Assembly: GCA_945613785.1 (NCBI GenBank)
Contig: CALZAJ010000026.1
Location: forward strand, 1 to 12,514
Length of the DNA stretch: 12,514 bases
Direction of reading: 5' to 3'
Source: an uncultured Verrucomicrobiota bacterium
GTDB taxonomy: Bacteria > Verrucomicrobiota > Kiritimatiellia > RFP12 > UBA1067
Shown: one piece after another, positions 1 to 7,620 of the stretch
How the letters are laid out: each line of letters opens with the position of its first letter
Position numbering within the stretch: position 1 is the first letter of the stretch
The notes under the pieces: generated by a model
The model's database searches: none
Seen by the model: only the letters and a program-made list of their open reading frames with translations
What the model was told of the DNA's origin: nothing
Translations under genes and position numbers: made by a program

Positions 1-2121
1 AAGTCCACTCTCTTCGTCCGGTACCGCCGCGGGCCGCGTCAGCGAAATGAAGAGCGGCGTCGACTGCTGAGAGAGGAACTCGACATCGTAGCCGCTCTCG
101 GACAGGAACTGCAGGTTCTCGCGATTGTTCTCGGGGCTCGCCACAAAGCGCTTCGCCCCGAGCTCGGACCATGTCTTGAGCGCGGAGGCATTGAACGCGT
201 AGCACGTCCAATCCGCCGTCAGGTCCGTCACACCCAGCTCCTTCAGCATCCGAAGCGTCGCCAGATCGCTCGCCTCCCAGGCCGAAAATCCCTCTCGGAG
301 GAAACGCTTGACCGCGTTCCGCAGACGATTGAAATCAGGTTCCGCCGTATAGACCGGTACCGCAAGCCGTACCGACGGGATGCCGTCACCGACTTGCTTC
401 ACCGACTCCACCGGCATCTCGGCGTTGATCGCGACGATGACTTCGGACCAGTCGCCCTGCGGCAGTTTCTGGTCGGGACGCAGCTTGATGCGGCGAACGG
501 CCTTCGTCGAGGTGAGCGAGCCGCAGGCGTCATCGTTGAGAGCCTTCTCGAGCTTTGCACGACGCGCGCGGTCGCGGATCTCATCAAGCTGTTCGACGAG
601 ATCACGGCGCAGATCGTTGAGGAAACTCATCGGCGCAAAGAGTCGGTCGGGGTCGTTGACGGACAGCTTGCCGAGACGGTAGTCCGTCTCACCCAGCTTG
701 GAGAACGCCTTCTCGATGCCGCCGGAGGTCTTCTCAGGCGATTTGGCCGGCGCGAATTCGCCGTCGACGGACGCCTTGACCTCCTGACCGCCGCAGCGAC
801 CGACCGCGACGAGGGCGTTCTTCGTCAACGTCACCTCGAGGTCAACGGACACGACGCCGGAATAGTCGCTCGGACGGAAACTCGGCACCGGGAACATGCG
901 TTTGACCGCGTTCGACATCGAGCAGTAAACGGTCGCACCCGGTTGAATCGGTTCGAAGTCGGGCGGCAGGAGAATCTCGACGTCGGTACCCGCCGAGACC
1001 TCGAAGACCGGCGTGCGGGAAATCGTCTGACGCATCATTGTGATGCCGAGTCCGACGGGCTTGCCGCCGTCCTTCGCCGCAAACTGGAGTCCGTCGTGCT
1101 TCTCCAACGCACGGGACGTATGGAAACGGAGCCAGGAGAGTCCCTCGCGGTCCTTCGTCACGCGCTTCACCGTGCCGATCGGCGTCCCGAGATGTCCGAG
1201 CGAATCGGGATCGATCGGGGAAGTGGTGTTGGTGGCGCCGGGTCGACCGTTGAGATACAATTCGGTGGTGCGGCGAGAGAAGACTGTTTCCAGATCGGCA
1301 ACGGTCACCTTCCGCATTCTTTCTCCACGGCCTTGCCCCTCTTCCTTCTCTCCCAGGATCTGGCGATAGTATTTCACCACGGAAGCGACATACAGCGACG
1401 ACTTCATGCGGCCTTCGATCTTGAGCGAACACACGCCGGCGTCGACAAGCTTCTTCACGTCTTCGCCGACCCGAAGGTCCTTCATCGAAAAGGCCAGAGT
1501 CTTGCGTCCTTCGGCGTCCTCATAGGCCTGACGGCAGCAATACGGACACTTGCCGCGGTTGCCGCTACGGTCCTTCTCCATCGCGCCGAAGAGGCAGAGT
1601 CCGGAAAGCGAATAACAGAGTGCGCCGTGGATGAAGCACTCGAATTCAAGGCCGCCGCTGCGCTTGACGATCGAGGCGATCTCCTCGACGCTAAGTTCGC
1701 GGGCAAGGACAACGCGGGTGAAGCCCAGCTCCTTGAGCGCCAACACGCCTTCGAGGTTGTGGGCGACGAGCTGAGTCGACGCATGAAGCGTCAGACCCGG
1801 GAAATACGTCTTGCACAGACGCGCGATGCCGAGGTCCTGGACGATGAGGGCCGTCGGGCCGATGGACTCGAGTTCGGCGAGTTCATGGACGGCGCCTTCG
1901 ATGTCGTCCTCGTCGATGACCGTATTGACGGTCACATAGACCTGCTTGCCCTTCGCCCGCGCGACACGGACGAGGTTCTTCAGGTCGTCCGTCGAGAAGT
2001 TCTTCGCAAAGGCACGGGCCGAATAGGAGGAGAGACCGCAGTAAACGGCATCCGCCCCCGCCGCAAAGGCGGCGAGAGCGGTTTCGAAATCCCCTGCCGG
2101 GGCAAGCAGTTCAACACTCAT
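1..2121 (-). CDS. Peptidase U32 family protein, C-terminus cut by window edge
   Basis: An open frame of 707 codons runs from ATG at 2121 off the left edge without a stop. The start MSVELLAPAGDFETALAAF matches the U32 N-terminus (LLAPAG then GADAVY). Further hallmarks are HASTQ at 113-117, RVVLARELS at about 136-144, FIHGALCYSFSGLC at about 163-176, NRGKC..CCRQ at 188-198 and SLKIEGRMKS at about 232-241. C169, C176, C192 and C196 are the four family cysteines; in E. coli relatives (RlhA, TrhP, UbiU/UbiV) such cysteines hold an iron-sulfur cluster used in RNA or ubiquinone hydroxylation. The protein continues more than 300 residues past the core, as in the long RlhA-like members with a DUF3656-type C-terminal part, so an RNA-modifying role is more likely than proteolysis (inference). 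It lies 38 bases downstream of lysA, probably on the same transcript; no strong Shine-Dalgarno is seen. Sure of family, not of substrate. Confidence 0.9.
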   Translation of the reverse strand, partial: MSVELLAPAGDFETALAAFAAGADAVYCGLSSYSARAFAKNFSTDDLKNLVRVARAKGKQVYVTVNTVIDEDDIEGAVHELAELESIGPTALIVQDLGIARLCKTYFPGLTLHASTQLVAHNLEGVLALKELGFTRVVLARELSVEEIASIVKRSGGLEFECFIHGALCYSLSGLCLFGAMEKDRSGNRGKCPYCCRQAYEDAEGRKTLAFSMKDLRVGEDVKKLVDAGVCSLKIEGRMKSSLYVASVVKYYRQILGEKEEGQGRGERMRKVTVADLETVFSRRTTELYLNGRPGATNTTSPIDPDSLGHLGTPIGTVKRVTKDREGLSWLRFHTSRALEKHDGLQFAAKDGGKPVGLGITMMRQTISRTPVFEVSAGTDVEILLPPDFEPIQPGATVYCSMSNAVKRMFPVPSFRPSDYSGVVSVDLEVTLTKNALVAVGRCGGQEVKASVDGEFAPAKSPEKTSGGIEKAFSKLGETDYRLGKLSVNDPDRLFAPMSFLNDLRRDLVEQLDEIRDRARRAKLEKALNDDACGSLTSTKAVRRIKLRPDQKLPQGDWSEVIVAINAEMPVESVKQVGDGIPSVRLAVPVYTAEPDFNRLRNAVKRFLREGFSAWEASDLATLRMLKELGVTDLTADWTCYAFNASALKTWSELGAKRFVASPENNRENLQFLSESGYDVEFLSQQSTPLFISLTRPAAVPDEESGL

Positions 2122-2159
2122 GCTGGTCTGTGGGAGGGCGAGCAGTCCCTGCGCGCCGA

Positions 2160-3419
2160 TCAGAGGTTAGAGAAATCGAGCGTGGCAAAATAGTCGTCGA
2201 GGGTTTCGGCACGACGGATCTGGCGGACGCTGCCGTCTTCTTCCATCAAAAGTTCGGCGCTGCGAAGCTTGCCGTTGTACTGGAATCCCATCGCATGGCC
2301 GTGCGCACCCGCGTCGCAAAGAACGACGTAATCGCCTGGCGCAAGCTCGGGGAGCGCACGCTGGATCGCGAACTTGTCGTTATTCTCGCAAAGCGAGCCC
2401 GTCACGTCATAAACCGTCTCGGCCGGCGCGTTCTCCTTGCCGGGGACGACGATCTCGTGATAGGCACCGTAGAGCGCAGGACGCATCAGGTTCGACATGC
2501 AGGCGTCAAGGCCCGCGTACTTGCGGTAGGTGTTCTTGATATGACGCACCTTCGCGACGAGATAGCCGTAGGGACCGGTGATGCAGCGCCCGCACTCCAT
2601 GTAGAGCTTGATCGGCTTGAGTCCCTTTGCGACGACGATTTCGTCATAGGCCTGATGGATGCCCTCGCCGACGCGCTCAAGGCTCATCGCCTGCTGCTCG
2701 GGCTTGTAGGGAATGCCGATGCCGCCGCCGATGTTGATGAACTCGAAGTCGATGCCGACCTTCTCGTGGATCTCGGTGACGAGGTTGAAGAGGAGCTTCG
2801 CCGTGTCGATGATGTACTCGGGGTCAAGCTCGTTCGACGCGACCATCGTGTGCAGACCGAAGCGCTTCACGCCCGCCGCCTTCATCTGCGCATAGCAGTC
2901 GAAGAGCTGCTCGCGCGTGAAGCCGTACTTCGCCTCCTCGGGCTTGCCGATGATGGCGTTGCCCCCCTTCAGCGGACCGGGGTTGTAGCGGCAGCACATG
3001 ATGCGGTCTGAGAAGTCGGCGCCAGCGCCGACCGTCTCGCAGAGGAACGGCCAGTGCGTGATGTCGTCGAGATTGATAATCGCCTTGAGCTCCCAGGCCT
3101 TCTGGAACTCTTCGGCCGGCGTGTCGTTCGAGGTGAACATGATCTTGTCACCGACGTTGCCGACCTTCTCGGCGAGGACGAGCTCCGCCATCGAGGAGCA
3201 GTCGCTGCCAAAGCCAAACTCCTGAAGGAGCTTCATGAGATACGGATTCGGAGCGGCCTTCACCGCGAAGAACTCGCGGAAACCATCGTTCCAGGCGAAC
3301 GCGGCCTTCAGACGGCGCGCATTGGCGCGAATGGCCTTCGCATCATACACGTGGAACGGTGTCGGATATGTCTTCGCCGTCTCTTCAATCCATGCCTTGT
3401 CAAACGGAAGCTTTCTCAT
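2160..3419 (-). CDS. lysA: Diaminopimelate decarboxylase (PLP-dependent)
   Basis: This 419-residue fold-III PLP decarboxylase should convert meso-diaminopimelate to L-lysine and CO2, the last step of lysine synthesis, in the cytoplasm. Visible are HVYD at 23-26, the PLP lysine K54 in FFAVKAAPN, H190 in GLHTMVASNE, the phosphate-binding loop NIGGGIGIPY at 229-238, ECGR at 275-278, MRPALYGAYHE at 312-322, catalytic C344-E345 in GSLCENNDKF, and Y381 in MGFQYNGKLR. The variant wording (AVKAAPN, GSLCENND) fits a LysA clade known to me from gut bacteria and archaea rather than E. coli LysA. Carboxynorspermidine decarboxylase is a related alternative but is shorter and has different motifs. The ATG is set by AAGGAG five bases upstream and an extended -10 at 3447-3455. 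Substrate identity rests on family resemblance alone. Confidence 0.88.
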   Translation of the reverse strand: MRKLPFDKAWIEETAKTYPTPFHVYDAKAIRANARRLKAAFAWNDGFREFFAVKAAPNPYLMKLLQEFGFGSDCSSMAELVLAEKVGNVGDKIMFTSNDTPAEEFQKAWELKAIINLDDITHWPFLCETVGAGADFSDRIMCCRYNPGPLKGGNAIIGKPEEAKYGFTREQLFDCYAQMKAAGVKRFGLHTMVASNELDPEYIIDTAKLLFNLVTEIHEKVGIDFEFINIGGGIGIPYKPEQQAMSLERVGEGIHQAYDEIVVAKGLKPIKLYMECGRCITGPYGYLVAKVRHIKNTYRKYAGLDACMSNLMRPALYGAYHEIVVPGKENAPAETVYDVTGSLCENNDKFAIQRALPELAPGDYVVLCDAGAHGHAMGFQYNGKLRSAELLMEEDGSVRQIRRAETLDDYFATLDFSNL

Positions 3420-3424
3420 GCTGA

Positions 3425-3430
3425 CTCCTT
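3425..3430 (-). promoter_or_regulatory. Shine-Dalgarno of lysA
   Basis: AAGGAG on the minus strand lies five bases before the ATG at 3419. It is one of only two strong ribosome binding sites in the window; most other starts lack one, so it firmly fixes this start. Confidence 0.8.
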
Positions 3431-3446
3431 GTAAATTTGAGCGGGT

Positions 3447-3455
3447 ATTATACCA
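3447..3455 (-). promoter_or_regulatory. Extended -10 promoter of lysA (TGGTATAAT)
   Basis: Minus-strand TGG-TATAAT is a perfect -10 with the TGn extension. Transcription would start near 3440 and give a leader of about 20 bases that contains AAGGAG. No TTGACA-like box is found 16-18 bases upstream. The hexamer sits in an 11-base palindrome (GGTAT-T-ATACC, 3444-3454). Confidence 0.65.
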
Positions 3456-3467
3456 TATTCAGCCACT

Positions 3468-3593
3468 TTACGCGGGAATCAGCCCAAAAAACAGATGCGT
3501 GGTGTGTAAACGTAAACGTTGTTTTTCGTAACAGTAAGCAGCCAGGGTTACCGCCAGTGCGGCGGCGAAGAGTCCTTTGAACTTCAGTTTCGT
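3468..3593 (-). pseudogene. Remnant resembling the N-terminus of a membrane-anchored metallophosphoesterase
   Basis: After the HAD gene stop a frame continues leftward for 41 codons to a TAA at 3468-3470. It encodes a basic start (KLKFKG), a hydrophobic segment (LFAAALAVTLAAY) and then CYEKQRLRLHTTH and LFFGLIPA. This order (anchor, YE, RL, TTH, IPA) resembles the N-terminus of YkuE/YaeI-type metallophosphoesterases, in which a DG..I..LSDLH motif follows. Here the frame stops exactly before that point, and none of the three frames continues it. No ATG, GTG or TTG opens the frame; ACG at 3593 follows GGGAG by two bases and may be a decayed ATG. I read it as a broken gene end, possibly left by a deletion that brought lysA next to it. 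A short membrane peptide made from a non-standard start is the alternative. Confidence 0.35.
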
Positions 3594-3606
3594 CGCTCCC
3601 GTCCCC

Positions 3607-4254
3607 TTAATCCTCCGCCTTGCAGTAGCGGAGCAGTTCTTCCATCCGGCTGATCCTGATCGTATAGCGCGCGTCGTTGAGCTTGCCGAATCCGAAATCG
3701 CAGAACGCACCCTTCACACCGGCGTTTTCGGCGCATTTCATGTCCGTCCAATGATCACCCACCATCCAGTCGTGCGACGACAGGCGGTGTCCGCGCATCC
3801 GGGCGGCGCACTCGCGCAACGGCAGCGCGCTGGGCTTCATCTCCAGACAGTCGCCACCCGCGACAATCGCATTGCCGAAGTAGCGAAGTACGCCGAGATG
3901 TTCGAGAATCGCGCGAACGGCGAAATTCGGCTTTGCCGTATTGATGCCCAGCAACCAACCGCGGTCGTGCAGCTCGGACAACGTCTTGCGGACGGTCGGG
4001 TAGAGGACGACGGACTCCAACATGTGCTCGGCATAGTGCGAGCGAAAGATCTCCCAGAGCTTTTCGACGTCCGCCGCCTTTTCGGGAATCGCATGTGCCA
4101 GCAGATACTTCGCACCCTGTCCGACGTGCGCAAGGATATCCTCCTGGGAAAGCTCGAGCAACCCCAGGTCCCTCCGCGTGTGGTTGACCGTCGCCGCCAG
4201 GTCTGCCCGCGAATCGATCAGCGTTCCGTCCAGATCAAAGAATACCGCATTCAT
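3607..4254 (-). CDS. HAD-superfamily hydrolase, phosphoglycolate phosphatase-like
   Basis: A 215-residue cytoplasmic phosphatase of the haloacid dehalogenase superfamily. Motif I is FFDLDGT with nucleophile D7 and acid/base D9; a helical cap follows at about 15-85; motif II threonine is T106 in NTAKP; motif III lysine is K140 in LEMKPS; motif IV is GDHWTD at 166-171 with D167 and D171 for Mg2+. Length and cap match the Gph/PGMB group, so the substrate is a small phosphate ester such as 2-phosphoglycolate or a sugar phosphate; it cannot be fixed from the sequence. The frame is open upstream to 4494, but the domain begins at the ATG at 4254, just after TGCTATAAT with a 6-base gap, and any longer form would overlap the preceding gene. 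No Shine-Dalgarno is present, so a leaderless mRNA is likely. Confidence 0.82.
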   Translation of the reverse strand: MNAVFFDLDGTLIDSRADLAATVNHTRRDLGLLELSQEDILAHVGQGAKYLLAHAIPEKAADVEKLWEIFRSHYAEHMLESVVLYPTVRKTLSELHDRGWLLGINTAKPNFAVRAILEHLGVLRYFGNAIVAGGDCLEMKPSALPLRECAARMRGHRLSSHDWMVGDHWTDMKCAENAGVKGAFCDFGFGKLNDARYTIRISRMEELLRYCKAED

Positions 4255-4255
4255 G

Positions 4256-4279
4256 CGGATATTATAGCATGAATATCCG
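4256..4279. repeat. Perfect 8-bp inverted repeat around the HAD-gene -10
   Basis: CGGATATT (4256-4263) and AATATCCG (4272-4279) are perfect inverted copies with an 8-base spacer. The -10 hexamer (4261-4266) overlaps the left arm and the spacer. It could be an operator. It could also be a weak hairpin ending the upstream gene, but there is no T-run. Confidence 0.5.
4261..4269 (-). promoter_or_regulatory. Extended -10 promoter of the HAD gene (TGCTATAAT), leaderless
   Basis: Minus-strand TGC-TATAAT ends six bases before the ATG at 4254. A start site 6-7 bases past the hexamer falls on or next to the ATG, implying no leader. No -35 is visible. Confidence 0.6.
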
Positions 4280-4292
4280 TTGACGCGGAATC

Positions 4293-5933
4293 TCACCCGC
4301 AGTGAGGACACTGCGCCGACTCGGCGAGTTCGGACCGGAGGAGCGCGCGGGCCGAGCCAGGACCGGCAAGGAGCTTCAGGAAGTAGCCCTCGATGCGGTC
4401 CGCCAGCGGCGTGGCCGTGAGGTCCGTTCCGAAGATCGACGCGTTGGCGAGGATCGGACGCAGCTGGCCCTTGTAAGAGGACGGATCGTTCCAAACGATG
4501 CCGGACAGCTTGGCCTGCAGCTCGTCCTTGAGCGGATCGGTCGAGACCTCCATCGCCTCACCCACGTCATTGACCGCGAGGAGGTAGCGCATCCAACCGG
4601 CGATCGCCAGCGGAATCGAGACCAGCTCGTTGAGGTCACGCCCGGTCGCGAGATAGCTCTTCACCGTCTCGCCGAAGCGAATGCCGACCTTCTGCGAGGT
4701 GTCCGTCGCGATACGACGCGGATCGTCCGGCATGAAGACGTTCGGCAAACGTTCGTTGACGACCTCGTCGATGAACGCCTTGGGGGAAAGGATTTTCGGA
4801 TCGACCACGACCGGCAGGCCCTCGACATAGCCGAGACGCTTCACGAGCCGCACGATGTCCGCATCCTGCATCTCCTTGCAGATGAGCGTGTAGCCCAGAA
4901 GACAGCCGTACATCGACATCGCCGTATGAAGCGGATTGAGGCACGTCGTCACCTTCATCTTCTCCGTATTGTTGACGGTCTCGCGATCCGTCATGTACAC
5001 GCCCGCCATCTCGAGCGCGGGACGTCCGTTCGGGAAACGGTCCTCGACCACGAGATACTGCGGCTTCTCGGCATTGACGAACGGCGCGATAAAGGTCTTC
5101 TTGGAGGTGACGATCGGAGCCATGCCCTCGATGCCGGCCGCCGCCAGCTGCTCCTCGACCATCGGATGAGGACGCGGCGTGATCTTGTCGATCATCGACC
5201 ATGGGAACGAGACGACCGACTCGTCCGTCAGATAATCGAGATACGCCTGCGGCGCAAGCCCGTTCGAAACCCAGGCCGTGGCCATCTCGACGACGGACGC
5301 CTTGAGCTTCTCGCCATTGTGCGAGCAGTTGTCCATCGACACGACCGCCATCGGCAGCTTTCCCGCATGGAAGCGCTCAAGCAGCAGCGCCGCGACAATC
5401 GCCATCGCGTGACGGCTCGCCTCAGGGCCTTCCTTCATGTCGGCCTCGACGACCGGCATCAGTGAGCCGTCGGGACGGCGCAGCTGATAGCCCTTCTCGG
5501 TGATCGTGAAGGACAGCATCTTAAGGGACGGCGAACGGAAGATGCGCTTGAGCTCGGCCTTCGCCGTGGAATCCGCGAAATTCGCCTTCACGCCCCTCGC
5601 GACGCCCGCCAGGACCTCCTTGGTGACCGTGCCATCCGGATTGAGGAGCACGTTCAGCGTCAGGTTGTCGAACGCGGTATAGATCTGATCGATGATATCG
5701 TAGTCGAAGGTGTCGCATGCGATGATGCCGGTCTTCGCCAGACCTGCCTCGAGCAGACGCTGACTCAGCGAACCGATAAAGCCGCGGAAGATGTTGCCCG
5801 CGCCGAAATGGACCCACTCCGGCGTCTCTTCGGTCTGCGCGCGCATGGCGGCGATGTCAAAGGACGGCAGCTTGACCTCCGCCTGTTTCCAGGCCTCGGC
5901 ATTCGTGACGATCGACTCAAGACTCAGCTTCAT
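4293..5933 (-). CDS. Mannitol dehydrogenase family oxidoreductase (fructuronate reductase / polyol dehydrogenase type)
   Basis: A 546-residue polyol-specific long-chain dehydrogenase. The N-terminal NAD(P)-binding part has HFGAGNIFRGF at 42-52, the family's GxGNxxRG-type loop, then DTFDYDIID at 74-82; VSMDNCSHNG at 198-207 is another family signature. The C-terminal catalytic part has KMKVTTCLNPLHT at 325-337, where N333 and H336 match the family's Asn/His pair and K325 or K327 the catalytic lysine. It should interconvert a keto sugar or keto acid and its polyol with NAD(H), for example fructuronate/mannonate or fructose/mannitol; the substrate cannot be chosen. The chain ends in an unusual CPHCG tail that could bind metal. 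It has its own extended -10 promoter, a Shine-Dalgarno (AGGGGAG, six bases before ATG) and a 21-bp palindrome upstream, so it is probably regulated singly. Confidence 0.85.
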   Translation of the reverse strand: MKLSLESIVTNAEAWKQAEVKLPSFDIAAMRAQTEETPEWVHFGAGNIFRGFIGSLSQRLLEAGLAKTGIIACDTFDYDIIDQIYTAFDNLTLNVLLNPDGTVTKEVLAGVARGVKANFADSTAKAELKRIFRSPSLKMLSFTITEKGYQLRRPDGSLMPVVEADMKEGPEASRHAMAIVAALLLERFHAGKLPMAVVSMDNCSHNGEKLKASVVEMATAWVSNGLAPQAYLDYLTDESVVSFPWSMIDKITPRPHPMVEEQLAAAGIEGMAPIVTSKKTFIAPFVNAEKPQYLVVEDRFPNGRPALEMAGVYMTDRETVNNTEKMKVTTCLNPLHTAMSMYGCLLGYTLICKEMQDADIVRLVKRLGYVEGLPVVVDPKILSPKAFIDEVVNERLPNVFMPDDPRRIATDTSQKVGIRFGETVKSYLATGRDLNELVSIPLAIAGWMRYLLAVNDVGEAMEVSTDPLKDELQAKLSGIVWNDPSSYKGQLRPILANASIFGTDLTATPLADRIEGYFLKLLAGPGSARALLRSELAESAQCPHCG

Positions 5934-5939
5934 AGGAGG

Positions 5940-5946
5940 CTCCCCT
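5940..5946 (-). promoter_or_regulatory. Shine-Dalgarno of the mannitol dehydrogenase family gene
   Basis: AGGGGAG on the minus strand lies six bases before the ATG at 5933 and supports that start. Confidence 0.6.
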
Positions 5947-5964
5947 TCTGTTTAGGATACTCCC

Positions 5965-5973
5965 ATTATAACA
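5965..5973 (-). promoter_or_regulatory. Extended -10 promoter of the mannitol dehydrogenase family gene (TGTTATAAT)
   Basis: Minus-strand TGT-TATAAT gives a predicted start near 5958 and a leader of about 25 bases that includes the Shine-Dalgarno. The -35 position holds the palindrome at 5988-6008 instead of a TTGACA-like box, which fits a promoter needing an activator or blocked by a repressor. Confidence 0.62.
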
Positions 5974-5987
5974 CAGGGGAAGTTAAG

Positions 5988-6008
5988 ATTTAGTCCAATG
6001 GACCAAAT
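5988..6008. repeat. 21-bp palindrome, candidate operator
   Basis: Arms ATTTAGTCCA and TGGACCAAAT flank a central A; nine of ten pairs match. It begins 17 bases upstream of the -10 hexamer and overlaps by one base the stop codon of the transporter gene. A regulator-binding site is the first reading. On minus-strand RNA the one mismatch becomes a G-U pair, so a hairpin (9-bp stem, 3-base loop) at the end of the transporter transcript is possible, but no U-run follows. Confidence 0.5.
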
Positions 6009-6886
6009 CACTTCCCGACACAGAGGAGAACGACACCGATGACGATGGCCGACAGGGCCAGTCCCTTGCGCAGGAGATTCGTCTCATGGAAGAACTTCGC
6101 GCCAAGCAGGAAGGTCAGGACGACCGAGAATCGACGCATCAGCGAGGCGACCGAGATCGGCGCATCAGGGCATGCGACACCGTTGAAGTAAAGCCAGTCC
6201 GCCCCCGCCAACAGGATGCCGACGAACGGAATCGACCAGCGCCACTGGAAGGCGTCCCGCTTCAGTCCCAACAGACGCTGCCCCGAAAGGACAATCCCAT
6301 AGAACACCACCAATCCCGCCTGGAAGAGGAGCTGCACCGTCTCCAGCGGAGCCCCCATCTCGTGGAACACGTACTTGTCCCAGATCGCGGAAAGCGCCGA
6401 ACAGCACGCGCCCGCGATGGCGCACCAGACCGCGCGGTTACGGAAGAAGTCGATGCCCTCATGCGTACCGGCCCAGGAGAAGACGAAGTAGCCCGCAAAG
6501 ACCGTCAACATGCCGAGGCCCTGGATCCAGGTCGGCACCTCACCATAAAGGAAAAACGCCATCAGGAACACCAGCGCCGGCGCCGAAGCGCGGATGGGCG
6601 TCGCGATGGTGATGGGCAGCGTCCGAAGCGCGCAGAACGTGAAGATCCACGAGGTTGCGACAATGACCGTCTTCGCGATGGAGACGGCCACGATCGTCGG
6701 CGTGATTCCTGAAAACGCCGCGAGCCGTCCGCTGACCGACAGGAAGATCACAAACGCCGCGCAGCCGAAGGTGCTCGAGCACAGCAGCGTCGGCAGAACC
6801 GCATTGCTGCGGACACTCGCCTTCTTGGCGAGATCGTAGAGCGCCAGGAACACCGCGCTCAGGAGAATCCAACAGGGCCAGCTCAT
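6008..6886 (-). CDS. EamA/DMT-superfamily transporter
   Basis: A 292-residue inner-membrane protein with about ten hydrophobic segments (roughly 4-20, 31-50, 63-85, 90-112, 119-137, 151-168, 184-202, 218-236, 243-263, 272-290), i.e. two EamA repeats of five helices. Typical signatures are P-I-x-A-S-x-P-x-hydrophobic after helix 3 (IRASAPALVFLMAF, GE at 115-116) and its second-repeat partner SLMRRFSVVLTFLLGAKFFHE at about 248-268. The family exports or imports small metabolites such as amino acids, nucleosides or sugars; the substrate is unknown. Its ATG overlaps the TGA of the pseudouridine synthase gene (ATGA), so the two are co-transcribed and probably translationally coupled. Confidence 0.85.
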   Translation of the reverse strand: MSWPCWILLSAVFLALYDLAKKASVRSNAVLPTLLCSSTFGCAAFVIFLSVSGRLAAFSGITPTIVAVSIAKTVIVATSWIFTFCALRTLPITIATPIRASAPALVFLMAFFLYGEVPTWIQGLGMLTVFAGYFVFSWAGTHEGIDFFRNRAVWCAIAGACCSALSAIWDKYVFHEMGAPLETVQLLFQAGLVVFYGIVLSGQRLLGLKRDAFQWRWSIPFVGILLAGADWLYFNGVACPDAPISVASLMRRFSVVLTFLLGAKFFHETNLLRKGLALSAIVIGVVLLCVGK

Positions 6887-7611
6887 GTGCGATCCGCCTG
6901 TGCATCCTCAAGACCGCGCGGCGCCTTTGCGGAGAATTCCAACCACTTGCCCGAAAACGGATGCCTGAAGCGCAACTTCCGGGCGTGCAAATACAGGCGG
7001 GACGCCTTGTGCGCACCGTACTTCACGTCACCCACAACCGGATGTCCCGCCTCGGAGAAATGCACGCGGATCTGGTTCTTGCGGCCGGACTTCAACATCA
7101 CCTCGACCAGCGTCGTCCCGTCGCGCGTCGAAAGGCGCTTCCACTCCGTGCGCGCCAGCTTGGCGGGCTTCTGGCTGTTGGCGCGCTTGGACGCTTGGGT
7201 TGGCGCGGGCACCGAACGGACCTTATAGCCGTCGGCATCCTCCTGGAGATACGATTCGAAAACGCCCTCCTCGGACTCCAACAGTCCCTCCACGCGGGCG
7301 CGGTACGTCTTCTCCGTCACCTCATTCCAATGGCTGCGGAATGCCTCGGAGACGTCTTCGGACTTCGCAAACATCATCACACCGCTCGTCTCGCGGTCCA
7401 GCCGATGAACGAGCCAAACGCGATTGCGGGACTTGAGCTGACCCTTGCGCACGTAATCGTTCAGCAAGTTCTCCGCCGTCAGCTGCGCCTCGCGGGCCAG
7501 TCGGCCGAGAACCTTCGTATGCGTGGTCAACAAGCCCTCGGGCTTGTCAATGACAATGACATCCCGATCTTCGAACAGAATCTCAAAAGGCAATCGGTGC
7601 TTCGGTCTCAT
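6883..7611 (-). CDS. RluA-family pseudouridine synthase
   Basis: A 242-residue RNA uridine-to-pseudouridine isomerase. The catalytic motif is HRLDRETSG at 69-77 with aspartate D72. The N-terminal ILFEDRDVIVIDKPEGLLTTH (11-31) and the later KSGRKNQIRVHFSEAGHPVVGDVKYG and LYLHARKLRFRHP are the standard motifs of the RluA/RluC/RluD group. It lacks an N-terminal S4 RNA-binding domain, as in short RluA-like members, so the target (23S rRNA or tRNA site) cannot be stated. A low-complexity basic stretch (TQASKRANSQKPAKLAR) sits before the second half. It is first in a two-gene operon, and its ATG lies nine bases after a TATAAT, so its mRNA is probably almost leaderless. Confidence 0.9.
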   Translation of the reverse strand: MRPKHRLPFEILFEDRDVIVIDKPEGLLTTHTKVLGRLAREAQLTAENLLNDYVRKGQLKSRNRVWLVHRLDRETSGVMMFAKSEDVSEAFRSHWNEVTEKTYRARVEGLLESEEGVFESYLQEDADGYKVRSVPAPTQASKRANSQKPAKLARTEWKRLSTRDGTTLVEVMLKSGRKNQIRVHFSEAGHPVVGDVKYGAHKASRLYLHARKLRFRHPFSGKWLEFSAKAPRGLEDAQADRT

Positions 7612-7620
7612 GGAGACCTT

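Noticed and set aside
394..2193. A 599-codon plus-strand open frame opposite the U32 gene
   Set aside because: The minus strand carries every U32 motif in one unbroken frame; the plus frame has only compositional bias.
3551..3570. CCGCC-loop-GGCGG hairpin downstream of the HAD gene as a terminator
   Set aside because: No T-run follows on either strand, and it lies within the membrane-segment codons of the remnant.
3607..4494. An upstream-extended 295-residue form of the HAD protein
   Set aside because: The extra 80 residues lie antiparallel to no domain, overlap the end of the mannitol dehydrogenase family gene in another frame, and the HAD fold starts at the ATG at 4254 with its own -10.
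4302..5465. Long plus-strand frame opposite the mannitol dehydrogenase family gene
   Set aside because: Arg/His/Asp-rich shadow with no recognisable motif; the opposite strand has the full family signature.
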